Shown here: positions 8,761 to 19,100 of the stretch, piece after piece
Position numbering within the stretch: position 1 is the first letter of the stretch
How the letters are laid out: each line of letters starts with the position of its first letter
Source of the DNA: Chryseobacterium sp. LAM-KRS1
Lineage (GTDB): Bacteria > Bacteroidota > Bacteroidia > Flavobacteriales > Weeksellaceae
Assembly: GCF_013184525.1 (NCBI RefSeq)
Contig: NZ_JAAOIZ010000007.1
Span: forward strand, 124,001-188,000
DNA: 64,000 nt
Reading direction: 5' to 3'
Translations under genes and position numbers: made by a program
Notes under the pieces: generated by a model
What the model was told of the DNA's origin: nothing
Database searches by the model: none
Seen by the model: only the letters and a program-made list of their open reading frames with translations

Positions 8761-9927
8761 TTATTTAGTGACAATAATCTTCTTATTTAATAATATTTTA
8801 CCTGAGTCTTCTGTAAGATTTACAATATATGCTCCGTCCACTAAATTATTCAGAAATACTTTTTGGTTTAAAGTTCCTCCTTTAGCAGATATATTTTGTT
8901 TCATCACATTTTTACCAGACATATCAAACACATTAAGTATAATATTTTCTTTGATCTTTTGATCATTCATATCTATTGTAATAAAATGCTCGTTAACCTT
9001 TGTGGGATAAATATCTACGTGGGTTAAAATATTTGAGCTTACGGACTTATCGTTTACAAAATACTTACTTGCCAGGTCATAAATATGCAGATTCAGATCT
9101 CCGGGAATTTTATCCGCGGTTAATGTCTGCATATCCACCTCATACAATGGGGCTCCCTTTGCACTTGCAATCACTACCTTTCCTTTTGAATTAACGGCAG
9201 AACCATTCACTGAATAATTTTCAGGTAGACCGGTGATCTTCCCCACAAACCTTGCCTTAAGTTCTTTTTTCAGAATTTTAAAGACATTTCCTGATGTCGA
9301 AAAAACATAGAAATTACCGTCTGCATCAGCAATCATATCTCCACCAAAACCTGTTTCAATAGTTGTAAAAGAATTCTTTCCGTTGGATATATCATCTTTA
9401 ATAATTCCCAGGTCATGAACCGAATATTGATTACCTGTTCTGGTAATTTGTAAAAATTGAGTTCCTGCATTATTAATAGCATAAACATTTCCATCGTATC
9501 CTGTTGCCATTCTCGTTATATGGGAATTAATATCACACGCGGTTACTCTTGTTACGTTATTTTCTACCAAAGTAATTTCTTTGGTTTTATTGTTTAAAAC
9601 ATATACATTAGAAGAAAACATCGGCATGTATATCAGATTATTTCCCGACGGATCATAAGCTAAAGCAGCCATCGTTGCAGACTGGGCATGGTTATAAGAG
9701 TTTTTATCCTCAATAACAGATCCGTTTCTCGACTGTGAAAATACTTTTGCCATAGAATCAGCTGCCAACACAGTTTCACCGGAAGTTCCATTGATAACAT
9801 CCAGGGCCCGGAAATCATTAAAAATAATGCTCGGAGTATCTTTTCCGGTAAGTGCGAAGAAATCTTGCTGCCCGGAGGCTTTCACTCCTAATAACAGTAA
9901 GATGACAGGGAATAAATATTTTTTCAT
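8761..9927 (-). CDS. T9SS-exported protein with propeller-like repeats and type A sorting domain
   Basis: 388 residues with signal peptide MKKYLFPVILLLLGVKASGQ. Residues about 60-300 contain repeated strands of the type NLIYMPMFSSNVYVLNNKT, GNVYAINNAGTQFLQI and GNFYVFSTSGNVFKI, which look like beta-propeller blades. The last ~80 residues (YPTKVNEHFITI, LNVFDMSGKNVMKQNI, GTLNQKVFLNNLVDGAYIVNL and a final KKIIVTK) are a typical T9SS type A sorting domain, so the protein should cross the outer membrane and be attached or released. The substrate is unknown. Single transcription unit. Confidence 0.85.
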   Translation of the reverse strand: MKKYLFPVILLLLGVKASGQQDFFALTGKDTPSIIFNDFRALDVINGTSGETVLAADSMAKVFSQSRNGSVIEDKNSYNHAQSATMAALAYDPSGNNLIYMPMFSSNVYVLNNKTKEITLVENNVTRVTACDINSHITRMATGYDGNVYAINNAGTQFLQITRTGNQYSVHDLGIIKDDISNGKNSFTTIETGFGGDMIADADGNFYVFSTSGNVFKILKKELKARFVGKITGLPENYSVNGSAVNSKGKVVIASAKGAPLYEVDMQTLTADKIPGDLNLHIYDLASKYFVNDKSVSSNILTHVDIYPTKVNEHFITIDMNDQKIKENIILNVFDMSGKNVMKQNISAKGGTLNQKVFLNNLVDGAYIVNLTEDSGKILLNKKIIVTK

Positions 9928-10060
9928 AATTAATAGGATTTATTATCACTAAGTTACATATTTTCTAGATTAAATAATAAAAAATACAATTATTTAAAAA
10001 TTTAATAATACATCAGTAGCTTTAATTAGCATATTCATTAAATCTAATATTTATTCAAAT

Positions 10061-10138
10061 AAAAAAATCCCACAGATTCTACTGATTTGAACAGACATTC
10101 TATTTGAAAGCTGCGTAATCCGTAAAACCTGTGGGAGG
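10061..10138 (-). terminator. Possible long-loop terminator after cysS
   Basis: CCCACAG (10069-10075) pairs with CTGTGGG (10129-10135), enclosing a long 53-base loop. On the minus strand seven Ts follow. The long loop makes this less certain than the other hairpins here. Confidence 0.45.
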
Positions 10139-10160
10139 TAATATGTAAAAAGATCTACTT

Positions 10161-11627
10161 TTAATTCAAAACATAAGTAGTTCCGTCTCTTCCATCTTTT
10201 AGCTCTATTCCTTCAGCAAGTAACTTATCCCTGATCTGGTCTGAAAGCTCAAAGTTTTTAGATTTTCTGGCTTGATTTCTTAATTCAATCAGAACCTGTA
10301 AGGTCTGATCAAGCTTTTCATTATTATTTTCTTCAATAGGCTGTAGGCCCAGGACATCAAAAATAAAAGCATGTAAAGTAGATTTTAAATCAGCAAGATC
10401 CTCTGTAGAAATGGTTTCTTTCCCATCATTCAAAGCAAAAATAAATTTCACCGCTTCAAACAAATGCGCGATCAGTATTGGTGAGTTAAAATCATCTGTC
10501 AGCGCGTCATAAGCCTTCTCCTTCCACTCTTTAAGATTGAAACCTGATTCTTTACTATCATCCGGCACAACAGAATTCAGCACTTTTACGGCTTCCATCA
10601 GCCTGATAAACCCTTTCTCACTGGCAATCATAGCATCATTAGAAATGTCCAGGACACTTCTGTAATGAGCCTGAAGGAAGCAAAATCGTACGATTGACGG
10701 GTGGAAAGGCTTCTCAAAGAAATCATTTTCACCGGAAACCAGCTGCATCGGCAGTATATAGTTTCCTGTTGATTTACTCATCCGCTGGCTGTTCATAGTT
10801 AACATATTGGCATGCATCCAGTAATTAACCGGAGCTACATCATTGCAGGCTTTACCTTGTGCAATTTCACATTCATGATGTGGGAACTTAAGATCCATTC
10901 CACCACCGTGAATATCAAATTTCTCACCGAGGTATTTAGTACTCATTGCAGTACATTCCAGGTGCCATCCCGGAAAGCCTTCTCCCCAAGGAGAATTCCA
11001 TCTCATGATATGAGCAGGCGACGCTTTTTTCCAAAGTGCAAAATCCTGTGGGTTTTTCTTTTCCCCTTGCCCGTCCAGATCACGGGTATTAGCAAACAGT
11101 TCTTCTATATTACGTTTTGAAAGTTCCCCGTAATTCAATCCTCTTTTATTATACTCCAGAACATCGAAATAAACAGAACCATTACTTTCATATGCAAAAC
11201 CTCTTTCAATTAACTTTTGAGTCAGCTCAATCTGCTCTACAATATGCCCGGTCGCCGTAGGCTCAATATTAGGAGGCAAAAGATTGAACATATCTAAAAC
11301 TTTATGAAAATCCACAGTATATTTCTGTACGATCTCCATAGGCTCTAATTTTTCAAGACGAGTTTGCTTTACAAACCGGTCATTATCTACATTCCCATCA
11401 TCAGTAAGGTGTCCCGCGTCTGTAATATTTCTAACATATCTTACTTTGTACCCTAAGTGCATTAAAGTACGGTAAATAAAATCGAAGGAAAGGAACGTTC
11501 TTACATTTCCTAAGTGTACATTGCTATAAACCGTCGGGCCACAAACATACATCCCAATGTTTCCTTCTAAAATAGGTTTGAAAATTTCTTTTTCAGCAGT
11601 TAGCGAATTATATATTTTTAATTGCAT
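10161..11627 (-). CDS. cysS: Cysteinyl-tRNA synthetase
   Basis: 488 residues, normal length. Class I signature HLGN (residues 38-41), zinc ligand C29 in VCGPTVY, further zinc region WHLECTAMS and HHECEIAQ, and the KMSKS-loop version RMSKSTGN. The C-terminal helical anticodon-binding part ends ELSDQIRDKLLAEGIELKDGRDGT. It charges tRNA-Cys in the cytosol. Start chosen at the ATG of MQLKIYNSLT. Upstream lies the DinB-like gene on the same strand, 152 bases away. Confidence 0.97.
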   Translation of the reverse strand: MQLKIYNSLTAEKEIFKPILEGNIGMYVCGPTVYSNVHLGNVRTFLSFDFIYRTLMHLGYKVRYVRNITDAGHLTDDGNVDNDRFVKQTRLEKLEPMEIVQKYTVDFHKVLDMFNLLPPNIEPTATGHIVEQIELTQKLIERGFAYESNGSVYFDVLEYNKRGLNYGELSKRNIEELFANTRDLDGQGEKKNPQDFALWKKASPAHIMRWNSPWGEGFPGWHLECTAMSTKYLGEKFDIHGGGMDLKFPHHECEIAQGKACNDVAPVNYWMHANMLTMNSQRMSKSTGNYILPMQLVSGENDFFEKPFHPSIVRFCFLQAHYRSVLDISNDAMIASEKGFIRLMEAVKVLNSVVPDDSKESGFNLKEWKEKAYDALTDDFNSPILIAHLFEAVKFIFALNDGKETISTEDLADLKSTLHAFIFDVLGLQPIEENNNEKLDQTLQVLIELRNQARKSKNFELSDQIRDKLLAEGIELKDGRDGTTYVLN

Positions 11628-11779
11628 TGATTTTAAAATTAAAAGATTTAATGATTTATAATTTAGTTTAAAGTTTTAGTATTAAAAGATTGTGACCTTT
11701 TAACAGCAGCATTTCTGGCAACAACAAATGATTGTGGTTACAAAAATTTTATCTGAAACTTTTTTAAATTTTATCATTA

Positions 11780-12211
11780 TTAAATTGTTTTTAAATGGTG
11801 CTGCAAATGATCCATATAATCCTGAATCAGATACTCCAGCGTATACACTCTCTGCTCTGTCTTTGAAGTATCACAATTTTTATGCAAAACCTCATCCGGC
11901 ATATTTTCAACAACATTCACGATCTGAAGATTGAGATATTTCCAAAGATTGATCACGTCAGCTATCGGAATATTTTGATAATTCTGAGCTTTCACCCAAA
12001 AATTCTGATCGTACACTATATTTTCATTTTCCTTGTATTGGGTAACCACAAATCTCCTGATATTGGTTAGTGCACTATCACAAAGATGACCTAAAATTTC
12101 TTTTTTGGACCACTTCTCAGCAGAAAATTTGTAACTCCATTCTTCTTCAGAAATCATTCCAAATCTTTTCACCTCCGCCTCCACGGTATCTTTTAAAATC
12201 TGATAATCCAT
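11780..12211 (-). CDS. DinB-like (DinB_2) family protein
   Basis: 143 residues, four-helix DinB/YfiT-type architecture: EWSYKFSAEKWSKKEILGHL near residues 24-43, then NIPIADVINLWKYLN, and a final helix with YLIQDYMDHLQHHLKTI. Histidines in LGHL and the DHLQHH end fit the metal-binding triad of the family. These are often thiol-dependent transferases, but no substrate can be given. It lies 5 bases after folE on the same strand, so the two are likely cotranscribed. Confidence 0.8.
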   Translation of the reverse strand: MDYQILKDTVEAEVKRFGMISEEEWSYKFSAEKWSKKEILGHLCDSALTNIRRFVVTQYKENENIVYDQNFWVKAQNYQNIPIADVINLWKYLNLQIVNVVENMPDEVLHKNCDTSKTEQRVYTLEYLIQDYMDHLQHHLKTI

Positions 12212-12216
12212 TTCGA

Positions 12217-12882
12217 TTAATCCAAAGTCGTATGACTTCCTACATAGTGCAGGAATTCCTGTCTGGTAATAGGATTAGTCCTGAATATCCCACTTAATTC
12301 TGCCGTAATCGTAGAACTTGCCGTATCTTTAATTCCTCTGCAGTTCACACAAAGATGTTTCGCATCAATAATACACGCTACATCTTTTGTTCCCAAAGCT
12401 TCTTTAAGGGCATTTACAATTTGCATTGTAAGTCTTTCCTGAACCTGAGGTCTCTTTGCATAATAGTCTACAATCCTGTTAATTTTTGAAAGACCAATTA
12501 CCTCACCATTTGAAATATAGGCAACATGTGCCTTTCCAATGATTGGTAAAAAATGATGCTCACAGAACGAATATACTGTAATATCTTTTTCCACCAACAT
12601 CTGACGGTACTTATATTTATTGGAAAAAGTAGAAATTCCCGGCTTGTTTTCCGGAAGTAGTCCACCAAAAATTTCATTCACGTACATTTTTGCAACACGT
12701 TTGGGAGAATCTTTTAAGGAGTCATCCGTCATATCCATTCCCAAAGTTTCCATAATTTCCCCAAAAAGCTGGGTAATCTTTTCTATCTTTTCCTGTGGCG
12801 ATTTATCAAAAGCATCTTCCCTTATAGGCGTATGTTCTTTTCCAGTGAAAATATCATCGTCGTTATCAGTAAAATCAACCAT
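12217..12882 (-). CDS. folE: GTP cyclohydrolase I
   Basis: 221 residues. The core contains SFCEHHFLPIIGKAHVAYI, GLSKINRIVDYYAKRPQVQE, LTMQIVNAL and DAKHLCVNCRGIKDTAS, with the zinc Cys/His/Cys residues and catalytic His of the family. It converts GTP to dihydroneopterin triphosphate, the first step of folate synthesis. The N-terminal ~40 residues (DNDDDIFTGKEHTPIR) are an acidic lead of low conservation. A TATTTTTG -7 box lies just upstream. The DinB-like gene follows closely. The methionine operon elsewhere in the window also uses folate carriers. Confidence 0.96.
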   Translation of the reverse strand: MVDFTDNDDDIFTGKEHTPIREDAFDKSPQEKIEKITQLFGEIMETLGMDMTDDSLKDSPKRVAKMYVNEIFGGLLPENKPGISTFSNKYKYRQMLVEKDITVYSFCEHHFLPIIGKAHVAYISNGEVIGLSKINRIVDYYAKRPQVQERLTMQIVNALKEALGTKDVACIIDAKHLCVNCRGIKDTASSTITAELSGIFRTNPITRQEFLHYVGSHTTLD

Positions 12883-12898
12883 TTTTTATAATTTGCAA

Positions 12899-12906
12899 CA
12901 AAAATA
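12899..12906 (-). promoter_or_regulatory. Promoter -7 box for folE
   Basis: Minus-strand TATTTTTG matches TAnnTTTG and ends 17 bases before the folE ATG. No clear TTTG is found at the ideal -33 distance. Confidence 0.45.
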
Positions 12907-12979
12907 CGGATAAAATCGATTCATTGATTTCAATTGAAACCAAAAACATTATCTTTCACCCTCTATTTTTATAAAATTT

Positions 12980-14134
12980 ATGATTATTGTTGAAGAAGTA
13001 CAGGATCAAGAACAAAAAAAAGAATTTCTGCAGTTTCCAGCTGTACTTTATCAGCACGATAAAAATTACATCAGACCTTTAGACAAAGATATCGAAGAAG
13101 TTTTCGATCCCAGTAAGAATAAATTTTTCAAAACCGGTGAGTGCCAAAGATTTTTGTTTAAAAATAAAGACAATCAGACTGTTGGAAAGGTCGCTGTTTT
13201 TATCAATACTTTCTACAAACAGGATCAGCCAACCGGAGGATTAGGTTTTTTCGACTGCATTAATGATCAGGAAACAGCTAATTTTATTTTTGATTATTGT
13301 AAAAACTGGCTGCACGAAAGAGGTATGGAGGCAATGGATGGACCTATTAATTTTGGAGAAAGAGATAAATTCTGGGGTCTCCTTTCAGATGGATTTTCAC
13401 CTCCCTTATTTGGCATGAATTATAATTTTCCTTATTACAAAGATCTCTTTGAAAATTATGGATTCAGGTTATATTTTGAACAGCTTTGCTTTTCAAGACC
13501 TATCTTCGCGGACGTTTCACGGGTATTTAAGGTAATGCATGAAAAGCACCGCCGAAATCCGTCCATCTCTGCACAGCCCATGAAAAAAAATAATCTGGAA
13601 AAATTTGCAAAAGATTTCACGGAGGTTTATAATAGTGCCTGGGCAGCGCATGGAGAAGGAAAAAGACTGGAAGAAGGTAAGGTGCTGAAAATGTTCAAAA
13701 CTATGAAACCTATTATCAACGAACACATTTCATGGTTCGTTTATGAAAATGAAAAGCCGATTGCCATGTGGATGAATATTCCGGACGTGAATCAATGGAT
13801 CAGATACCTTAACGGAAAGTTCGGATGTATAGAAAAATTGAAGTTCCTTTGGTACAAAACATTCAAAAAAAATGAAAAAATGATCGGATTGGTTTTCGGC
13901 GTTATTCCCGAATGGCAAAGGAAAGGAATTGATGGATATATGATCTGGGAAGGAACCCAGCATCTGAGAAAACATACAGATTTTAAAGTGACCGAGCTTC
14001 AATGGATCGGAGACTTTAATCCGAAAATGATAAAAATTGCAGAAACTCTCGATACTACTGTGACCAGAAAGTTAATTACCTATCGGTATCTTTTTGATAG
14101 GAACAAACATTTTGAAAGACATCCTATCCTTTAG
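12980..14134 (+). CDS. GNAT-fold conserved hypothetical protein
   Basis: 384 residues, no signal or membrane segment. The N-terminal half (FLQFPAVLYQHDKNYIRPL, then KVAVFINTFYK and GFFDCIND) and C-terminal half (IGLVFGVIPEWQRKGIDGYMIWEG, LQWIGDFNPKMI) follow the pattern of long, two-lobed proteins annotated as N-acetyltransferase-like in Bacteroidota. PEWQRKGIDGYM resembles the acetyl-CoA pyrophosphate loop (R/QxxGxG/A), although degenerate. Substrate unknown. It is divergent from folE, 97 bases apart. Confidence 0.75.
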   Translation: MIIVEEVQDQEQKKEFLQFPAVLYQHDKNYIRPLDKDIEEVFDPSKNKFFKTGECQRFLFKNKDNQTVGKVAVFINTFYKQDQPTGGLGFFDCINDQETANFIFDYCKNWLHERGMEAMDGPINFGERDKFWGLLSDGFSPPLFGMNYNFPYYKDLFENYGFRLYFEQLCFSRPIFADVSRVFKVMHEKHRRNPSISAQPMKKNNLEKFAKDFTEVYNSAWAAHGEGKRLEEGKVLKMFKTMKPIINEHISWFVYENEKPIAMWMNIPDVNQWIRYLNGKFGCIEKLKFLWYKTFKKNEKMIGLVFGVIPEWQRKGIDGYMIWEGTQHLRKHTDFKVTELQWIGDFNPKMIKIAETLDTTVTRKLITYRYLFDRNKHFERHPIL

Positions 14135-14635
14135 TTCTATTTCAGAACGTTTGCAGAAATGGAAACTGATGGCTTTTTTTAATGTATTAAACTCGGCTAT
14201 AATCTCCTGAACATTTTTTTTGGGAGATAAACAACAATCTACTTAGCATTTTTTTGCTAAAAGCCCATTCCATTCTATGAATATTTTTCAAAATTTTAAA
14301 AATCCAGATTTATTTTTTTCTTTATTTTTTTAAATAAATTACAAATACAGACCAGAATATCAAATTGTTACGTGTTTTAAATCTACATATAGTGAACATT
14401 TCATATGTTTGCAAAAACACAAATAAATTTGATCACTACATGAAAAATAATTTCCCCTATACATTTTAACAGATAAAATGTATTTCTAATGACTTTCCAT
14501 TTTTAAAGGTTTATTCCCTTTAATTTTTTATGGACTTAATCCTTTTAATGATTCTGATTCAAAAATCAGGACCATCTAACCATTATACCCAAAAGTATAT
14601 TTAAATCTACAACTATCGTAATAAAAAATTCAATA
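14135..14635 (+). other. 501-base AT-rich intergenic region before the Rhs operon
   Basis: No gene seen. A TATGTTTG (14404-14411) matches the -7 consensus but lacks a clear -33 box and lies about 225 bases before the next ATG, so the leader would be long. A small TTAGCA/TGCTAA hairpin is at about 14243-14260 without a useful T-run. The base composition is unusually T-rich, as is common before accessory operons. Confidence 0.4.
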
Positions 14636-15637
14636 ATGAAAAAAAGTTTACTCATTGGCATTATTTTATTCACTCAGTTACATTTTGCACAGCAGGCCGC
14701 TAATCTGCAGGTTCAGGATACAAGAAATGTAAATCCACTTCCATCTGAATATAATCGTGAATTTAAAGCTGAATTTAAGGACAGAGCTATCATTGAAGCA
14801 CCCGGCGCCGGAAAATTTTCAGGATTACTAACTATAGCTCCGTGGTCAGGAAATTCAGGAAATAAAAATCATCAGATCAATTTTAATGATGGAGGTGTAT
14901 TTTATAGAAATGCTCTTCCTAATGATCCCAAATGGAGCAAATGGGGCAAATTTCTTATCGAATCAAGTGAAGGTACAGTAGCCATCGGAGGTCCAACAGA
15001 CCCTAATATTGCTTTTAAAAACTATGGAAGAGCTCAATTTTACACCAATATCAACAGTGATGGTGTTCAGGTAAGAAGTACAGTACAAAATGTAAGTTCA
15101 GGAATGGACCTGATGTGGCTTGTATATGACCACTATCAATCTAATGATGTAGGATTGCTTACACTTTCTTCTCCCCACACACAAGGGGATTGGGCAAAAT
15201 ACGTGTTCACTGTACGAGCAAATGGTAAGGTCCTTATCGGAACTTCATGGAATAATACAGCACTATCCGCCTGTAATGACTGTAATGAATATCGCTTGTT
15301 TGTAAAAGACGGAATAAAAACAGAAAAAGTAAAGATTGAAGTTCCTTCTACCAATGGATGGGCTGATTATGTCTTCGGGAAAGATTATCACCTTCGTTCG
15401 TTGGAAGAAGTCGAAAAGCATATTGAACAAAAAGGGCATTTGCCCAATATTCCTTCCGCTGAAGAAGTTGTAAAAAACGGAATCAATGTGGGTGAGATGG
15501 ACGCCAAGCTACTGGAAAAAATTGAAGAGCTGACACTATATTCTATTGAACAAAACAAACAATTAAAATTTCAATCTGAAAAAATAAAGCAACTAGAAAA
15601 ACTATTAAAGTCTCTTTTTTCAGGAAAAATCAAGTAA
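14636..15637 (+). CDS. Exported tail-fibre-like protein with C-terminal coiled coil
   Basis: 333 residues with signal peptide MKKSLLIGIILFTQLHFAQQ. A beta-rich middle (about 50-230) mentions repeated short strands such as GTVAIGGPTDPNIAFKNYG and GKVLIGTSWNN, as in phage-tail-fibre-like proteins. The C-terminal segment DYHLRSLEEVEKHIEQKGHLP, INVGEMDAKLLEKIEELTLY and a closing coiled coil (about 275-330) is common in Bacteroidota exported fibre-like proteins that trimerise. It is the first gene of the operon with the T9SS-domain and Rhs genes, whose starts follow by 0 and 46 bases. A surface scaffold or display role is inference. Confidence 0.75.
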   Translation: MKKSLLIGIILFTQLHFAQQAANLQVQDTRNVNPLPSEYNREFKAEFKDRAIIEAPGAGKFSGLLTIAPWSGNSGNKNHQINFNDGGVFYRNALPNDPKWSKWGKFLIESSEGTVAIGGPTDPNIAFKNYGRAQFYTNINSDGVQVRSTVQNVSSGMDLMWLVYDHYQSNDVGLLTLSSPHTQGDWAKYVFTVRANGKVLIGTSWNNTALSACNDCNEYRLFVKDGIKTEKVKIEVPSTNGWADYVFGKDYHLRSLEEVEKHIEQKGHLPNIPSAEEVVKNGINVGEMDAKLLEKIEELTLYSIEQNKQLKFQSEKIKQLEKLLKSLFSGKIK

Positions 15638-16123
15638 ATGCAACTTATGAAAAGAAAAATATTTTCCTTCTCTGCCTTACTTATGGGATTCTTTGGTTTT
15701 TCGCAAACTGAAGTTTATTTCAAATACGATGAGGCTGGAAACCAGCGATATCGTGGTACTAATAACACGAGTAAAATGGCTTCAGATGAAACAAAGAAAG
15801 AAAGTCAGGAAACCAGAACCATAGCTCCCTTGCAGCAAAATCCAGCCATGGATGAAAAAACATTCTGGAAACAAATCAGGCTTTATCCGGTTCCTGTGAA
15901 CGATATTCTTACTATAGACTGGACCAACGAAGCAGACGGTCTTATTGAATCTATAGCACTGTATCAACATAACACCATCAACTGGAAATTCCGGAAGCAA
16001 AACATGCCTGATCTTAATAAAGAGATTAAAATCAATATGTCCGGCTACGATTGGGGAGTATATATCCTTCAGTTTACCTTAAAAGACGGAAGAGTTTTCA
16101 GCAGGAATGTTACAAAAAGGTAG
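15638..16123 (+). CDS. Exported protein with one YD-repeat motif and a T9SS-type sorting domain
   Basis: 161 residues; the ATG directly abuts the previous stop (a second ATG at 15647 is possible). A signal peptide ends near GFSQ. Then comes EVYFKYDEAGNQRYRG, a single copy of the YD motif that builds Rhs shells. Residues about 85-161 (IRLYPVPVNDILTI...IESIALYQHNTINW...WGVYILQFTLKDGRVFSRNVTKR) match a type A T9SS C-terminal domain. It sits between the fibre-like gene and the Rhs gene in one operon. A role as T9SS-routed partner of the Rhs protein, which has no sorting domain itself, is my inference. Confidence 0.75.
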   Translation: MQLMKRKIFSFSALLMGFFGFSQTEVYFKYDEAGNQRYRGTNNTSKMASDETKKESQETRTIAPLQQNPAMDEKTFWKQIRLYPVPVNDILTIDWTNEADGLIESIALYQHNTINWKFRKQNMPDLNKEIKINMSGYDWGVYILQFTLKDGRVFSRNVTKR

Positions 16124-16169
16124 TTGTTTAGACAAGAAAAATTAAGTATTACTTATTATTTTATCATCT

Positions 16170-19100
16170 ATGAAATTTTTATACTCGTTTATTATTTCAT
16201 TCTGCTCAGTATTGGGCTTTTCACAAACAATTTTATATCAACAGGAAAACGCCTCACGAACAGTACAGGATCCACAGGCCATACTACTGGCACAGGGATT
16301 CAAAGCAGCTGCAGATACCTCAAATCCATTTGTGGCAAAGATTGGACCTGCTACAGAAAATCCGGGAGGAGGTCCAACAGATTCTAATGCAGGAGTAACC
16401 AATCCATACGGCACAACTGCCCCGGAAGGACAAAGCTTCCATGATACGAAAGGAAATATTGAAGTATCCGAGTCAAGTCAATTACAATTTACCCTGCCCA
16501 TAGCTTTGCCTCCCGGGATAAAAAGTGTAGCCCCACAGGCTAATCTTATTTATTCCAGTGGTTCCGGAAATGGAATTGCGGGATATGGATGGAGTTTATC
16601 AGGAATCACCTCGATTTCAAGAACTGGAAGGAATATGGAAAAAGATGGTGAGATTAAAGGAGTTCAGTTAGATGAGTCGGATTATTACAGCTACAATGGA
16701 CAAAGACTGATCTTAAAATCCGGGGAATACGGAAAAGATGGCTCAGAATATGTGACGGAAAAATACTCTAATATTAAAGTAAAATCAATAGGAACAATAA
16801 CCGGGCAAGCATGGAAAGGGCCATTATATTGGGTGATTACTTTTGAAGACGGATCTCAAGCCTGGTATGGAGCGACCACTTCAGGAAATAGTCCGGCAAG
16901 AACTCCGGTAGACTACAATATTGTAAAATGGAAAGATGCTCAAGGTAATTATATTAGCTATCAATATACTCAATCCAATAATGTAGCCATCATTTCAAAT
17001 ATACAATGGGGAGGAAATGAAAATAGTAATACCGCTCATTTTAACACTATTTCATTTAATTATGAAGCAAGACAATTGACAGAGACTTCTTATCTTAAGA
17101 CACAGAGCTTTATCCAGTCTAATTTACTAAAAGACATTACCGTCCATACCAATGGTCTCTTATTTAAAAAATATAAGATTCTCAATGAGCTTAATAGTGA
17201 TAATAAATATCAGCTGGTAAAGTCGATTACTGAGCAGAATGCTAAGCAAGAGTCTGCCAATCCTATACGTTTCACCTATGAAAACGCCACGGTGAAAGAT
17301 TGGAAAGAATCCCGAATTTACGATGTGAATGGAGATAATAAAGGAATTAATGGAGATTTTGATGGCGATGGAAAAGTTGATGTATTAAGAAATGAAGGAA
17401 CCAATATTATTTTATATAAAGATGTTTTTGGAAATAATATCAAAGTCCCTGTTGGAAGTCTTGCTTACATGAATGCCCAAATCTGGTCATCAAGTACTTC
17501 TTTTACCATAAAAAATACACAAAACCAGTTATTAACACGACAAGGTTGGGTTACACTAGAGCAAAAAACAATTAATGGAACTCTAAAAAAAGATTTAATC
17601 ATACGTGGGTATTCTGTGAACGATGATAATCAACTTATAGCAGAGTTTGAGAAAACTTTATCTGGAGACAAATATGATTATTCTTCATCCAATGATTACG
17701 AATATGCACCTTATCCTAATAACCCCTCCTATACTATAACTTTAAACAGCTCTCTAAACTCAACTCTTGAAGCAAGTAAAGAACTTGATCTTGACGGAGA
17801 CAATCAGTCTGAACTGATCTTGAAAATTACAGATATGTATTGTAACGATGAGGTAACTAATAATCCGGATCAGGATCAAACATTTCCTATCATTGATAGG
17901 AAGTGTAATAATAATTCCAGAACGATGATTGTCTCTCTGTATGATGATATGCAAGTTTCTCATGCGGGAGGGGGAACAAAATCTTTATTTGAGTCATTAG
18001 CCGGAGATTTCGATGGCGATGGTGTCCTTGAGTTTATTTCTTATAATGGGTCCATAGAGAGTTATAAAAAAGGGCAAAATGGCTTTACTGCAACAATAAG
18101 AAATATATCTCGCCTGGAAGGCGTTTTTGACAGGGCTATTGTAGGAGATTTTAATGGAGACGGAAAAGCGGATTTAATGATTCCCCAAGCAGACAAATCA
18201 TCTCATTGGAACTTATATATTTCCAATGGAGTGGGTTTTATAAAAGAAGTAAAAAATAACCTTGCCTATTTTACCTTGAATTACGAAACGAGTAAGGAGG
18301 GAGTGCATAATACGTTTTTCGAATCAGGGTGTAGGTATGCCACGTTTACGGGGCAACTTTTTGCTGCTGATGATTTAGACGGAGACGGAAGATCAGAATT
18401 CATTGCAACTACTGTTTCTTTTGTTGATCATAGTTGGAACAATCATTTTAACTGGGAAAATACCAGCGTTTCCTCAAAAGTTTTTACTACAGCAAATTCT
18501 AATGGAGCACCTATCGTATTCACTCAACATGGGCCGACAAAGAATTTTTATTTTAATCAGGTTGTCGTTCCTTTTGCAACAACAACGATGTATAGAGATG
18601 GAAAGAAAGTCATTATTCTTGGGAAACCTCAAAACTGTGGCAAAACCGATTGTGAAAGGTTTATTTTTCTTGAAGCTAATGGCTTTAGAGATACCGGCAC
18701 TTACTCAAGAATTTCTTCCATTGTGCAAGGAGATCTAAGTACAAATATAGAATACAAGGAACTGAACCCCTCTACCAATCCCAATCTTTATGCTTCAGTA
18801 AAAAAAGAAGAATACCCTTATATTGAGGTAAATAAATTTTCTGGATTGTATGCAGTATCACAACTACTTCAGACCACCAATAATGGAGTCCGTAAACAAG
18901 ATTTCCGTTATAGAGGATTTGTAAGTCATTTGCAGGGTCGGGGAAGTATTGGCTTCCGCCAGACCGCCCGTTCTTCGTGGTATGCAGATGGGTTTGAAGC
19001 TACCAAAATCTGGTCCGGAGTAGAGATCGATCCATTGAATGAGGGCGTTCCTGTAAAAGAATGGTCTATCCGTACCAATAACGAAAATTTGATCTTCCCC

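Noticed and set aside
16124..16387. Separate 87-residue gene overlapping the Rhs start
   Set aside because: It is a shadow frame over the Rhs signal peptide and SpvB start; no supporting motif.
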